This document shows, in pieces, positions 32,846-41,620 of a DNA stretch of 64,000 bases (position 1 is its first letter; every line of letters starts with the position of its first letter). Under the pieces are notes generated by a model. That model was not told the origin of the DNA. It saw nothing but the letters and a program-made list of their open reading frames with translations, and made no database searches. The DNA comes from Segatella copri (GTDB lineage Bacteria > Bacteroidota > Bacteroidia > Bacteroidales > Bacteroidaceae). The position numbers and the translations under genes are program-made. Location of the stretch: NCBI RefSeq assembly GCF_026015625.1, contig NZ_JAPDVG010000002.1, positions 1 through 64,000 on the forward strand. The letters are read 5' to 3'.

Positions 32846-33766
32846 ATGGCAATCAACCAATTAAACAAATATGTCTGGCTCGTGGAAACCATCCACCGGG
32901 CAAAGAAAAGGGGCGGCATCACCCTGAAGGAAATCCAAAGCAGATGGTTGGACTCTGACCTCAGTGAGGGAACGGAACTCTCCCGAAGAACCTTCATCAA
33001 CAACATCCATAGCATCGAGGAACTGTTTGAGATAAACATCGAATGTGGCAGCGGATACCGCTACAACATCGAGTATGGCGACTGTTTCGATGAAGGAAGT
33101 ACCCGAAGTTGGATGCTCAATGCCTTCTCCCTCCATGCCATGGTTGGCAACAGCCGCAAGCTCAAGGAACGAGTCCTTTTGGAAGATATGCCTTCTGGCA
33201 GAAACTTTCTGGAAGACATCATCAAGGCCATGCGTGACAACCATGTCATTTTCATCTCTTACTATAGTTACAATTCCGAGAAGTATTATGAGTTTGACAT
33301 CCATCCTTATTTCGTGAAGGCTTTCAAGAAACGCTGGTATGTGGTTGCCTATAGCCCTGGCACGAACGATATCCGTTGTTATGCCCTTGACCGTATGGAA
33401 AATGTCATCATCTCAGACAAAGTTTTCAAGATGCCAAAGGATTTGGAACCGGCCGAATATTTCAAGGATTGCTTCGGAATCATCAATAACGAGGATTCCG
33501 AAGTTCAAAAGGTAGTGCTCAAGGTAGATGCCTTCCAGAGCAACTACATACGTAATCTTCCTCTCCATGAGTCTCAAAAGGAAATGAAGCGTACCGATGA
33601 ATACTCCATCTTTGAGTATCACCTGAAACCAGAGTTTGATTTCGAACAGGAGATTTTCTCTAACATGGACACCATGGAAGTACTGGAACCACAATGGCTA
33701 AGGGAAGAGGTGAGTGAAAGGTTGAGAAACCTTGCTAAGAAATACAAGATCTGCCCTTCTTCTTAA
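32846..33766 (+). CDS. WYL-domain transcriptional regulator
   Basis: A 306-residue regulator. An N-terminal winged-helix part (QLNKYVWLVETIHRAKKRGGI, EIQSRW) is followed by YRYNIEYGD. The WYL-type Sm-like fold spans about residues 130-210 (HVIFISYYSYNSEKYYEFD, HPYFVKAFKKRWYVVAYS, CYALDRM), and a WCX-like C-terminus ends near 300. WYL proteins sense nucleic-acid or nucleotide ligands and often control defence genes. The start at 32846 follows a -7 box (TATCTTTG near 32805). It lies near the AAA+ gene, which runs on the opposite strand. Confidence 0.9.
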   Translation: MAINQLNKYVWLVETIHRAKKRGGITLKEIQSRWLDSDLSEGTELSRRTFINNIHSIEELFEINIECGSGYRYNIEYGDCFDEGSTRSWMLNAFSLHAMVGNSRKLKERVLLEDMPSGRNFLEDIIKAMRDNHVIFISYYSYNSEKYYEFDIHPYFVKAFKKRWYVVAYSPGTNDIRCYALDRMENVIISDKVFKMPKDLEPAEYFKDCFGIINNEDSEVQKVVLKVDAFQSNYIRNLPLHESQKEMKRTDEYSIFEYHLKPEFDFEQEIFSNMDTMEVLEPQWLREEVSERLRNLAKKYKICPSS

Positions 33767-33787
33767 CTCCTCTCAACAAATGATTAA

Positions 33788-33824
33788 GGCGGTAAATACG
33801 TAATTTTGTATTTACCGCCATTTT
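33788..33824 (+). terminator. Terminator of the WYL gene
   Basis: GGCGGTAAATAC (33788-33799) pairs with GTATTTACCGCC (33808-33819), followed by TTTTC. It can also work for the opposite strand. Confidence 0.85.
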
Positions 33825-33967
33825 CATTTCTGCCAAGGAAAATGATATTGATGCAAACTATTTTGAATCATAAGGAAACGACGATTCGTGCCTATCGCTT
33901 TCTGATCAAACTTACCTTTAGGAGTATTGAGCACTCCATCGAAATCCAAAAATATATACTTCTCCAT
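33824..33967 (-). pseudogene. N-terminal fragment of a second HAD hydrolase
   Basis: A 47-codon frame starting MEKYIFLDFDGVLNTPKGKF, with the same DxDG start as the fragment at 28353, then a short unrelated tail. It lies 26 bp after the AAA+ gene on the same strand. Only the nucleophile segment remains. Confidence 0.6.
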
Positions 33968-33993
33968 AGGGGATATTTAATTTTGATTATACA

Positions 33994-35262
33994 TTAGAAT
34001 CCTATCTTTCTCTTGGCCCTGGCACCTTCCAACCTCTCGCTCTCGCAAAACTCGGTAAGAGACTTGACCATCTTCTCCGGGCTACCATGCAAAATAGTCT
34101 GAATGGTGTAATGACGGGCAATATTCTCAATCTCACCACCACTGAAATCATAGCGGGCAGCAAGGAAAGAAGCATCAGCATCCTCCAAAGAAGGTATCAT
34201 CGCTTGCCAAATCTGTGAACGGCAAGCCAAATCAGGCTTCTCAAATTTCACTTTATAGAGGAAACGACGCTCAAAAGCCTTGTCCATGTTCTCTGCGAGG
34301 TTGGTTGTGGCGATGAGAATACCATCCAGCTGCTCTATCTCCTGAAGGATGATGTTCTGAATACTGTTCTCCATCTTTTCCACAGCTCTTTCCGCTCCCA
34401 CCTGACGCTTGCCGATAATAGCATCAGCCTCATTGAATAACAGGATAGGAGCCTTGACAGATTGCTTCACCTTCTGCTTATAGTCATCGAAGATACCCTT
34501 GATGTTCTTTTCGCTCTCGCCAACCCACATGCTCTTAACCTCTGACACGTTCACCTGAATCAGGTCACGCCCTGTCTTCCTGGCTATCTGAAGAACAGTC
34601 TCCGTCTTGCCAGTACCAGGCGCGCCATAAAAAAGACAAGCAAAGCCACTCCTGAAATTGGTTTCCCTCAGACGATTTCTGATACTCTGGTAGTGCTCTT
34701 CCTCCAAGAGTGTTGCCAGCTCATCAACTTGCTTTCGTTCCTTACTGTTGTAGAACAGCTGCTTGGGTTTGATGTCCTCAAATGACAACATCCCTCCCTT
34801 CGGCCGGACACCACGCATGGAAGACAGGTTGAGCTCAGAGAAGAGCAGTTTCTTGGCATCGTCTGTAATCTTGAAGGACTCCCTGTCCACAAAGCCATCA
34901 TCATTGGTATACTCGATAAACTTCTCCACTAAGAACAAATGGTCACCTTGGCTCAAGCCTCTCTTTGCCCATCTCCAGGCAGCCTCTCCCTCCTCGTAGA
35001 GAAATTCCAAGTCGTGATAGCGGATATCGTCATCACCATCTATGACAAAGAGTGTACAGAACAACAGAAAAAGGGAAAATTCTGTATCCTCCACATCTAT
35101 GTCAAATGAAGACATGGCCTTGACAAAAGCCAGGTTCTCATTCTTGCGAACCAATGCCCTGAGCTTCTTTTTCAATATTTGCCTGTCAAGTTTCCTGCGA
35201 CGGCATTTTGTGAACAGTTCATTGAACTTGTCAAACAATTCCCTGGCTGTAAGCTCCTCCAC
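33994..35262 (-). CDS. AAA+ ATPase, C-terminal part of a TAG-split gene
   Basis: A 422-residue AAA+ ATPase: Walker A YGAPGTGKTETV near residues 212-221, Walker B APILLFNEADAI (Asn in place of the first Asp, as in several members of this bacterial group), sensor 1 ATTNLAEN, arginine-finger-type AFERRFLYKV, and a C-terminal lid with SGGEIENIAR. The upstream gene at 35290-35667 is in the same frame and separated only by one TAG and nine codons. Both probably come from one ~557-residue protein. An ATP-driven remodelling role is likely; the substrate is unknown. Confidence 0.8.
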   Translation of the reverse strand: MEELTARELFDKFNELFTKCRRRKLDRQILKKKLRALVRKNENLAFVKAMSSFDIDVEDTEFSLFLLFCTLFVIDGDDDIRYHDLEFLYEEGEAAWRWAKRGLSQGDHLFLVEKFIEYTNDDGFVDRESFKITDDAKKLLFSELNLSSMRGVRPKGGMLSFEDIKPKQLFYNSKERKQVDELATLLEEEHYQSIRNRLRETNFRSGFACLFYGAPGTGKTETVLQIARKTGRDLIQVNVSEVKSMWVGESEKNIKGIFDDYKQKVKQSVKAPILLFNEADAIIGKRQVGAERAVEKMENSIQNIILQEIEQLDGILIATTNLAENMDKAFERRFLYKVKFEKPDLACRSQIWQAMIPSLEDADASFLAARYDFSGGEIENIARHYTIQTILHGSPEKMVKSLTEFCESERLEGARAKRKIGF

Positions 35263-35289
35263 ATCAGAGGGTATATAACGTTGATTCTG

Positions 35290-35667
35290 CTAAAATGCCT
35301 CCATCACCTCCATGGGGATGCAGTAGTAAAGACCTTCATCCTTACTCCGGCAGACATATTCCTTGTCAACAAGTTCCTCTGTCTCCTTGGAATATCGAAG
35401 CAAGCTAAGGATTCTGCAATCCAGAAAATCCGTATAGTCAGAAAACTGGATGTGATTGTCATCACACCTGTCGGCAAACAAGGCCATGATGGCACTGGCA
35501 CGCTTGGAGATACACAACTTGTCAGAAACAAATCCAAGATATGGGTCTGCCTCCTGATAGAACTTCTCACCAAGTGAAGAACCCTTGGCTTTGTCTACGA
35601 TAATCTCGAAGGCTTGGAGCAAGTCCATCTGCTCCATACCTTTCTTACATGACGTTTGCATAACCAT
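35290..35667 (-). CDS. N-terminal part of the TAG-split AAA+ protein
   Basis: A frame of 125 residues, helical (LLQAFEIIVDKAKG...KFYQEADPYLGFVSDKLCIS). It contains FADRCDDNHIQFSDYTDFLDCRILSLLRYS and ends YYCIPMEVMEAF at TAG 35290-35292. This matches the N-terminal domain expected in front of the AAA+ module of the next gene. Reading through the TAG would give one continuous protein (AF-stop-QNQRYIPSDVEEL). The start is uncertain (35667 or an ATG near 35637). Confidence 0.65.
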   Translation of the reverse strand: MVMQTSCKKGMEQMDLLQAFEIIVDKAKGSSLGEKFYQEADPYLGFVSDKLCISKRASAIMALFADRCDDNHIQFSDYTDFLDCRILSLLRYSKETEELVDKEYVCRSKDEGLYYCIPMEVMEAF

Positions 35668-35778
35668 AATAGCACTACATTAATACATACAATTTTCTCC
35701 ATGAGGGAAAGACTTTTGAAGTCAGTTCCTCCCAATATGGTTCTCAAATAAGGTCTATTTCCCATCAGTCATCATTTT

Positions 35779-36096
35779 TTAAATGAAGAAATCATCCTCT
35801 TCTTCGTCCTCACCATTAGGAAACATAACACTTCTCTCATACTCAGGGTCATAAATATTATACCCATTCTTCACCTGCCGGATTTTCTTCTGGATGGCAC
35901 CAATCTTCTTCAGCTCAGAAAGCTGCAGATGATCCTGCCTGGACTCCGATATCTCCTCCAACTCTCTCTCAAAGGAATCTACCTCAGCCTGAAATTCATT
36001 AAATTCAGACTCAGATTCTTCGAAGAGGTCAGTATCAAGAGCCTCATTCAAACGTCTGTTCATTTCCTCCAATTTCATCTTTAATGCCGTATTCAT
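35779..36096 (-). CDS. Acidic coiled-coil hypothetical protein
   Basis: A 105-residue, strongly acidic, helical protein. Residues ~5-85 have a coiled-coil pattern (KMKLEEMNRRLNEALD, FQAEVDSFERELEEIS), and the C-terminus is a run of Asp/Glu (GEDEEEDDFFI). It lies 111 bp upstream of the split AAA+ gene on the same strand, behind a consensus promoter, and may be its partner or adaptor. No known domain. Confidence 0.55.
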   Translation of the reverse strand: MNTALKMKLEEMNRRLNEALDTDLFEESESEFNEFQAEVDSFERELEEISESRQDHLQLSELKKIGAIQKKIRQVKNGYNIYDPEYERSVMFPNGEDEEEDDFFI

Positions 36097-36164
36097 CTGT
36101 CTGATATTTTAAAAGTAAAACAATTGACACTCATATACTTTGTGCCTGATTCTGTATTCTGGTG

Positions 36165-36172
36165 CAAAGTTA
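36165..36172 (-). promoter_or_regulatory. -7 box for the coiled-coil/AAA+ unit
   Basis: TAACTTTG on the minus strand, 68 bp before the ATG at 36096. A second box, TAATTTTG on the plus strand (about 36247-36254), faces the other way. Confidence 0.6.
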
Positions 36173-36252
36173 CGGGGCAGCAATGAAAGTTCATTTCACA
36201 GGTTGAGAATATTTTCTCCAGAGCAACTATTTTTCTCACCATTCAGCTAATT

Positions 36253-37119
36253 TTGCAAAAAAATAGAAAGGAAAAAGCCCTATCCGCCATCAAAACCAGT
36301 TACCTCAACAGCTATAAGATTCCTAAGCCTGTCATCACGAATCGGCATAACATCTCAAAGGCAAAAGACCTTTGGGAAGCCATGATAATAAGGAGATCTT
36401 TATCAAGGAAGGACAACCCCCAATACCAGAGAATGTAAAAGATTGGGGAATAGAAGAAGAGGAAAAAACTGTTGTTGAAAAAGAGATTCAAAGAATTTCT
36501 TTGCATTTAGACAAAGTCTTTGATTTAAAGAATCAACAGGCAACTTCAAGGTTGGAATTGGAAAACCTCAAATTTGAATGGACTCACTTCAAGAGCAATC
36601 ATAACATTTCAGAGAGAGTGTAAACTAAACTGTAAGGTCGTAGACAGCAAGGTGTTTTCTATCTTTGACTATCTCTATAGTCAATATACTGATATGCGCA
36701 TTGCATTCTTGGAAAGCCATCCGAAAATCTCAGAGTATGCTTCTGAGAACATTGCGTATTCTCTGATCAAAAGTATACTTGAAAGTGACCGGAAGTATTC
36801 CTGTCTCCATGTATTATGCCATATCCCTTTGCGTTCAATCTTCAGGCAAACAGACTTAATGAGTGAAGAAGAAAGAATTTATGCAGGCAATTTCAATACC
36901 CATGTAGATTTCCTGATCATAAATCGGGCTACCAAGCAACCATTACTCGGTATAGAAATCGATGGTTATGCCTATCACCATAAAGGAACCGTACAAAGTA
37001 GTCGTGACGCCCTAAAGGACCACATCTTCAAATCATATCATCTCCAACTCTTAAGATTATCAACAAAGGGTGCAAATGAAGAAGAAAAAGTGAAGGAACG
37101 GCTGGATACGATTTGCTGA
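36253..37119 (+). pseudogene. Decayed gene with C-terminal DUF2726-like nuclease domain
   Basis: Three overlapping frames carry consecutive pieces of one protein: a short N-terminal part (YKIPKPVITNRHNISKAKDLW), a middle helical part in another frame (VVEKEIQRISLHLDKVFDLK), then ~165 residues from about 36625. The last piece has the DUF2726/PD-(D/E)XK pattern: HVDFLIINRATKQPLLGIEIDG, then RDALKDHIFKSY and LLRLSTKG. Such domains end some DNA helicases. At least two frameshifts make it non-functional as a whole. Confidence 0.55.
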
Positions 37120-37172
37120 CACAAATGCAGACACAAAAGTAAACACAAACATATGAATAAAAAAAGAATGAA

Positions 37173-37431
37173 ATGAAAGTATTTGCACACTATATGGGAA
37201 ATGAAAAAGATTGGAATCTTTCTGAGGATGGATTCCATGAAGAAGGCTTCAGAACAAGAACTGTGGTATGAAAATATCAGATACAGGTTCTACCCAGGAC
37301 TCCAGGTAACCTTTGACAAGAAAACGGTCAAAATACGCTTTGCCTATAAAAAGAACAATGGCTTTTCCATAGCGGATTACAACAATCCTGATGAGAAAAA
37401 AGCAAGAAATCTGCAAGTTATCAGCAAATAA
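37173..37431 (+). pseudogene. Short frameshifted gene ending in the mosaic repeat
   Basis: The frame starting at ATG 37173 gives MKVFAHYMGNEKDWNLSED. Near 37260 the coding pattern moves to the frame that reads ELWYENIRYRFYPGLQVTF and KIRFAYKKNNGFSIADYNN. The last residues (ARNLQVISK) are encoded by the mosaic leader itself, so the true end was replaced. Family unknown. Confidence 0.4.
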
Positions 37432-37690
37432 CCACGAAATCAATCGTAAACTATAACTATTAACTGTAAACTATAAACTGCTATTCCCAGGCGGTCCATC
37501 CCGCACAACATGGCGAGGGCTTTGATGCCCCGCCAACCTTAGAGCGAAGCGGTTCCGAGCACCGGAGGGCGGTTACATCCCTAATCCCTGTGGTAGGGAT
37601 TTAGGGCTTGGGTATAGGGTAAGGACCCTCCCGCAGGGGAGGGACAGGTGGGGCAAATATAGCACTAAGGGCGGTTTCCCTCTTCTTCCC
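37405..37690. repeat. Mosaic intergenic repeat, copy 5
   Basis: A partial leader (from about 37405), one GGCGGTCC-ATCCCGC block, the CCGCCAACCTTAGAGCG piece and several hairpin units, including CCCTCCCGCAGGGGAGGG. It runs into the direct repeat at 37690. Confidence 0.8.
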
Positions 37691-37814
37691 TAAGAGAAGA
37701 AGACCGAGATGAGAGGTGGAGCCTTCCTTAACGGTAAGGAAGGTTTCTGTCCCCTGTAAGGGGAACCGAAGGGGGCGTAAAGACTTTTAAGCCCATCAAG
37801 AATATCAAAAGAAA

Positions 37815-38333
37815 TTAGTCATGACTATTAGGTTTTACCCTAAACATAGCCACAGTGTTTGAAAATTCTGCAACAATATCTAAAACATTCGGATTATCTT
37901 TTCGAATAATTAAAGCTGCAAAATTTTCAATTCCCTCCATATCTTCGATACTGACAGGCATCAAAATAAACTTATCTTTCATTTGATAAGAGGAAAACCA
38001 ATATTCAAACAGACGGCTTCGCATATGCTGCTTACCATCCCCACTCTCACAAATATACAAGAGAGCTGCTTCGTTCATATTAAAGAAGTTCTCTATGATA
38101 AGCATCACCGTATCACGCATTTTCAAGTCTCGTGGAGAAGGTATTTTATTTACATTGATGATAGAAAAGACATATGATTCTGCATTTTCAATGATGTCAT
38201 CATCATCAAAGCCAATAGCAAGTACCACACCAAAATCACTTTTAAAGCGATAAGTTCGAGACGTTTCATGCCAATAAACCTCATAAGGAGCAGAAGCATT
38301 AATTATATCCAAAGGAAGTGGTTTCATTACCAA
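37815..38333 (-). CDS. DUF6169-like protein, second gene of a toxin-antitoxin-like pair (left copy)
   Basis: A 172-residue soluble protein, identical to the product of 48183-48701. It opens YEVYWHETSRTYRFKSDFGV and has VFSIINVNKIP, then IIENFFNMNEAALLYICESGDGKQ and FEYWFSS, and a strand-rich end (NFAALIIRKDNPN). The pattern recalls DUF6169-type proteins of Bacteroidetes; the family call is tentative. It overlaps by 7 bp the small gene at 38327-38494, the layout of a toxin-antitoxin pair. Function unproven. Confidence 0.6.
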   Translation of the reverse strand: MVMKPLPLDIINASAPYEVYWHETSRTYRFKSDFGVVLAIGFDDDDIIENAESYVFSIINVNKIPSPRDLKMRDTVMLIIENFFNMNEAALLYICESGDGKQHMRSRLFEYWFSSYQMKDKFILMPVSIEDMEGIENFAALIIRKDNPNVLDIVAEFSNTVAMFRVKPNSHD

Positions 38334-38494
38334 ACATTTATATATTTAGGATATACCCCCGTTCGTTCCTTATATTCCTCACAAAGGCTCTTAGTAATTT
38401 CAGCTACACGAGCCTTTTTACGCTCTTTTGCCGCCATAAATCTTTTCATAGCAGCTTCACGTTTTTCCCAAAATTCTTTATCTAATGTATCCAT
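38327..38494 (-). CDS. Small antitoxin-like protein (left copy)
   Basis: A 55-residue basic helical protein (MDTLDKEFWEKREAAMKRFM..., ending GVYPKYINVW). The ATG at 38494 follows AAGGAGA, so I prefer it to the longer start at 38536. It overlaps the next gene by 7 bp. The promoter-bearing end of the mosaic leader lies 40-70 bp upstream. An exact copy is at 48695-48862, and a diverged orphan with TTG start at 3324-3479. Confidence 0.6.
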   Translation of the reverse strand: MDTLDKEFWEKREAAMKRFMAAKERKKARVAEITKSLCEEYKERTGVYPKYINVW

Positions 38495-38549
38495 AATAGT
38501 TCTCCTTTTAAATTCTTTAATTGCAATCTGCCGCAAAAATACGCTTTTT

Positions 38550-39060
38550 CCTCGAAACCACCAAGAAAATCAAAAGAAATCTGCAACTCATCAGCGAATT
38601 ACTACAAAATCAACTGTAAACGATAAACTATTAACTGTAAACTATAAACTGCTATTCCCAGGCGGTCCCATCCCGCACAACCATGGCGAGGGCTTTGATG
38701 CAGCATCAGGTCTCCCCCCGCAACAGCCTGGCGGTCCCATCCCGCAAAAAATGGCGAGACCTTTGATGGTCCGCCAACCTTAGAGCGTAGCGGTTACGAG
38801 CACCGAGAAGGGCGGTTTCCCTCTTCTTCCCTGAGGGGAGAAGACCGAGATGAGAGGTGGAGCCCTCTTTAAGGGTAAAGAGGGACGGGGTGATTTTCGA
38901 AAAAACAGCACAGAGGGCGGTTACATCCTTCCCTTTTCGAGAAGGGTTTCTGTCCCCTTTGAGGGGAACCGAAAGGGTCGTAAAGCCTATTGTGGCTTGG
39001 TTAGGATGTGGAGCTCTCCTTGCAGGAGAGACGGAGAGGCAGAAAGTAAATCACCGTTAG
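38550..39060. repeat. Mosaic intergenic repeat, copy 6
   Basis: Full-length unit: leader (38550-38655), two GGCGGTCCCATCCCGC blocks, CCGCCAACCTTAGAGCG, then hairpin units to about 39060, including TCTCCTTGCAGGAGAGA. The first 350 bp belong to the 1.2-kb direct repeat. Confidence 0.85.
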
Positions 39061-39084
39061 AACGCAACTGCTGATTTTCAGCAG

Positions 39085-39213
39085 TTAGCACATCCAACAT
39101 TTTTCAAAAAAATAATCAACTGCCTTATCTTTACAATACTTGCGCAAGCTACGACCTTTACGATTTTGGTTGTAATCCTGCATTACTTTTTCGAAATATT
39201 CCCTTGTTTCCAT
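39085..39213 (-). pseudogene. IS66 OrfA-like remnant (left side of the island)
   Basis: A 42-codon frame reading METREYFEKVMQDYNQNRKG and SLRKYCKD. It is nearly the same as the start of the frame at 47604-47762, then diverges (FFEKCWMC). This resembles the helix-turn-helix start of IS66 OrfA proteins. It is a fragment without TnpB/TnpC. Confidence 0.55.
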
Positions 39214-39425
39214 TATCAAGCTGTTTTGATTACGGATGCAAAGGTAATATATTATATAGGTACCGCCATACGGGCTAATGGTAATTTACTGGACGCTTAC
39301 GAAGATTACTAATGGAGTAAACGGATATCATCGGAATTAGTGAACGAGTATCGACTGGAATACGCAGAAGAGTTACGAAGTTTTCTATCTCTACGATTCT
39401 TATTACGGCTATCACAAAATACTTA

Positions 39426-40574
39426 CTATGTATCTAATAGCCTCCATATTTTCTGAAATAATGATATTGCAGATAAATGAATCCTCTTATATGAACTTCT
39501 AATCCCTTCAAAAGACAGAAACACAACAAAGGCATTCAGAATTACTTCATCAATTTCTTTGCTAAACAAAAATTCTGCAAATTGAAATTTCTTTATGCAT
39601 ATGATACAAACAAAAACAGCATAGGCCACATTCAAAAGAAATTCTACAGAACCAGCATCGTAAATATATATAATTAATTCTGCAATTCTTTTTTTAAACC
39701 TTTTTCCTTCGGTATGAGTAACGAATGGAGTTTTACAGATTACTCGCTTTATATAAGATGGACAATATACTAGAATAAATGAACTCAGTACTAATATAAC
39801 AAAATACTCTGTAGGCTTACAAATCAGTCCCGGAGCGACTTTATTTGTGAGAAAAATAACAATATATACAGGAAGCACAGCCGAGATAACAGATACAACA
39901 CTCACGATAAGCAATGCCATAAATGGCAAGTTTAATGTAGAAAAAAGATAAATTACACTAATCGGAGTTTTCATTACTTTAAACAGGGCCATCTTCCAAG
40001 TCACTTTTTGGACATTATGTGACTCCAGTTGCGGACATAAATATATAAACAACATTATTAAAACTACCCCCAAAAAGATAATGATGGAAAATACTTCTGG
40101 TGGCAGAAAGGTAAATATACAAAACGATATGCCACCTAAAAATAAAATTAAGAATGACACAAGCTTAAGCCAACTATTGAAGGACAGTTCCGGTAACAAA
40201 CTTTTTGCTTCGGATATTCTCCTTTCATTCTTACAGACATAATGAGTAAGACTTAAAGATCTCACGATTACAGCCCCCTTACATTTTTCTGCCATAAAGG
40301 AAAAAGGATATTCACAAATGCTACCATCTCCAAAGAAAACGACAACAGATTCACTGGGGGAATCTATAGAACCATCTTCTATACTTATAAGTTTTCTTCT
40401 TTTTACTCTACATTTTCTTGAAGATAGTTTTGTTGATTTGGCTAGTAACCTATCAACGATAGGATATACTATTTTCTTTTCAAGACCTAGATTTCTATAA
40501 TCAACTATCTTACTCCATGCAGCCATCAAAAAGCAGTATAAGATGATTAATATAAAACCTGCACCAAACAACAT
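39426..40574 (-). CDS. Multi-pass membrane protein of the RT island
   Basis: About 382 residues with an N-terminal membrane segment (GAGFILIILYCFLMAAW), a ~110-residue cytosolic part (KRRKLISIEDGSIDSPSES, FFGDGSICEYPFSF) and then about seven hydrophobic segments (LVSFLILFLGGISFCIFTF, IIIFLGVVLIMLFIYL, MALLIVSVVSVISAV and others). I do not recognise the family. The ATG at 40574 has a GGAATGAAG ribosome-binding site; a TTG 30 bp upstream overlaps the previous small gene. Last gene of the island. A membrane-acting effector would fit, as inference only. Confidence 0.6.
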   Translation of the reverse strand: MLFGAGFILIILYCFLMAAWSKIVDYRNLGLEKKIVYPIVDRLLAKSTKLSSRKCRVKRRKLISIEDGSIDSPSESVVVFFGDGSICEYPFSFMAEKCKGAVIVRSLSLTHYVCKNERRISEAKSLLPELSFNSWLKLVSFLILFLGGISFCIFTFLPPEVFSIIIFLGVVLIMLFIYLCPQLESHNVQKVTWKMALFKVMKTPISVIYLFSTLNLPFMALLIVSVVSVISAVLPVYIVIFLTNKVAPGLICKPTEYFVILVLSSFILVYCPSYIKRVICKTPFVTHTEGKRFKKRIAELIIYIYDAGSVEFLLNVAYAVFVCIICIKKFQFAEFLFSKEIDEVILNAFVVFLSFEGIRSSYKRIHLSAISLFQKIWRLLDT

Positions 40575-40584
40575 TTTAAATTCT

Positions 40585-40749
40585 TCATTCCAAATAAGGC
40601 TCAAAAGTAATATAGAATGACAGCCATAATAATGTAAGAAAAATAAATACCCAGTTATGAAGAAATCTATATCTTATATACATTACTACAACCTTTCCTG
40701 GAAGAAAATGTTCATCTACTGTATAAGAATGATTATTTCGATTTAACAT
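40585..40749 (-). CDS. 54-residue single-pass membrane protein
   Basis: A small frame with a polar N-terminus (MLNRNNHSYTVDEHF) and one clear membrane segment (LHNWVFIFLTLLWLSFYITF). Its stop lies 10 bp before the ATG of the larger membrane protein on the same strand, so the two are probably translated together. No family recognised. Confidence 0.45.
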   Translation of the reverse strand: MLNRNNHSYTVDEHFLPGKVVVMYIRYRFLHNWVFIFLTLLWLSFYITFEPYLE

Positions 40750-40849
40750 CATAAAAAACACACGCAGCTAAACGCTTATTTTTTACATTTAATATTATTT
40801 ATAGGGTGAAGGATTGCTAAGCTCGATATGAGAGAAGTAACATCATAAC

Positions 40850-40907
40850 TTTTGGTACCAATATACCGCTATTATCATATAATTGTAGCGGTGAATCAGT
40901 ACCAAAA
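40850..40907 (-). other. 58-nt two-stem hairpin after the phosphoribosyltransferase-like gene
   Basis: Outer arms TTTTGGTAC (40850-40858) and GTACCAAAA (40899-40907) and inner arms CCGCTA (40866-40871) and TAGCGG (40886-40891) pair in register across 7-bp internal loops. On the gene strand it ends in a T-poor sequence, so it could be an attenuator or a structured RNA rather than a simple terminator. Confidence 0.6.
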
Positions 40908-40912
40908 AGATA

Positions 40913-41608
40913 TCAGGCTCTCAAGGAAGCAAAAGCCCTATCCCTTACAATCTGCGGCATATATGAATTCTTCTCAACCTGATTGCCAAGACCAAGTTTA
41001 GGATACACCATACCACCAACTCCCGGTAATACGACGCCATTATCATCTCTGACATCATCAATTGCAAATGTAAGGAATTTAAATTTTGATGAAACAGAAG
41101 CAGGAAACTCCTTCATTAAACTATCCTTAGCATTTACATACATGACAGGAGCTGCGATTATAATATTCTGAGGGTTTACACGTTTCACAAGATAGTTCAA
41201 CTGTGATTTTACAACACAGGAAGTACTGATAATCGATTTTACGACTATCATCGTATCACAAGTATCACCCTCCATATCTACATAAGATTTATTGATTTCA
41301 GAAACCTCTATCTTTGGATCTTGGCTGATAGTAATCCTATTAGACCACAAAACAGCCAGTCCAATATCATGATGCAAACTATCAATCAAACCTTTCGCCA
41401 ACCAATCAGCATCTTCAGACGCACAGACAAGCAGCACATTTCCTAACTCAGGATATCTTTCAGTAATTAACACCCCAAGTTCTGAGCCTAATTCCGAAAA
41501 GGCCATACGATATACTGCAGAATCAACATTTGGCATTATGAGCTGAGTTAAAGCTTGTTTAACCTTCAGTTTATTCTCATGATTTAAATTTTCAAATATT
41601 CTTGCCAT
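40913..41608 (-). CDS. Phosphoribosyltransferase-fold protein of the RT island
   Basis: A 231-residue protein resembling a PRTase fold: an early strand NVLLVCASEDADWLAKGLID, a hood-like region, and DTMIVVKSIISTSCVVKSQL at the place of the PRPP-binding loop. The usual acidic pair is reduced to a single Asp and the TGGT motif is altered to STSC. Then NIIIAAPVMYVNA. It may bind, rather than transfer, phosphoribosyl compounds. The gene starts 12 bp after the predicted nuclease gene, and a long hairpin follows it. PRTase-like proteins are known partners in some bacterial conflict systems. Confidence 0.55.
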   Translation of the reverse strand: MARIFENLNHENKLKVKQALTQLIMPNVDSAVYRMAFSELGSELGVLITERYPELGNVLLVCASEDADWLAKGLIDSLHHDIGLAVLWSNRITISQDPKIEVSEINKSYVDMEGDTCDTMIVVKSIISTSCVVKSQLNYLVKRVNPQNIIIAAPVMYVNAKDSLMKEFPASVSSKFKFLTFAIDDVRDDNGVVLPGVGGMVYPKLGLGNQVEKNSYMPQIVRDRAFASLRA

Positions 41609-41620
41609 AACCTTTCCATT

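Larger units (their letters stand above)
37690..38900. repeat. 1.2-kb direct repeat, left copy (partner 48058-49268)
   Basis: As far as I can read, bases 37702-38900 are identical to 48070-49268 (constant offset 10368), including two genes and mosaic repeat. Similarity extends further left with some changes. The right border is sharp: after TTTTCGAAAAA the copies diverge. They bracket the reverse-transcriptase island. Confidence 0.9.

Noticed and set aside
35290..35292. Use of TAG as a sense codon
   Set aside because: Other genes in the window (for example PIN, rfbC and the 3326 frame) end naturally at TAG, and no suppressor tRNA was seen; a nonsense mutation is simpler.
38268..38783. A 171-codon plus-strand frame, present identically at 48636-49151
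   Set aside because: It runs antisense across the small antitoxin-like gene and through the mosaic repeat. It is conserved only because the whole 1.2-kb segment is duplicated, and its composition is repeat-derived.
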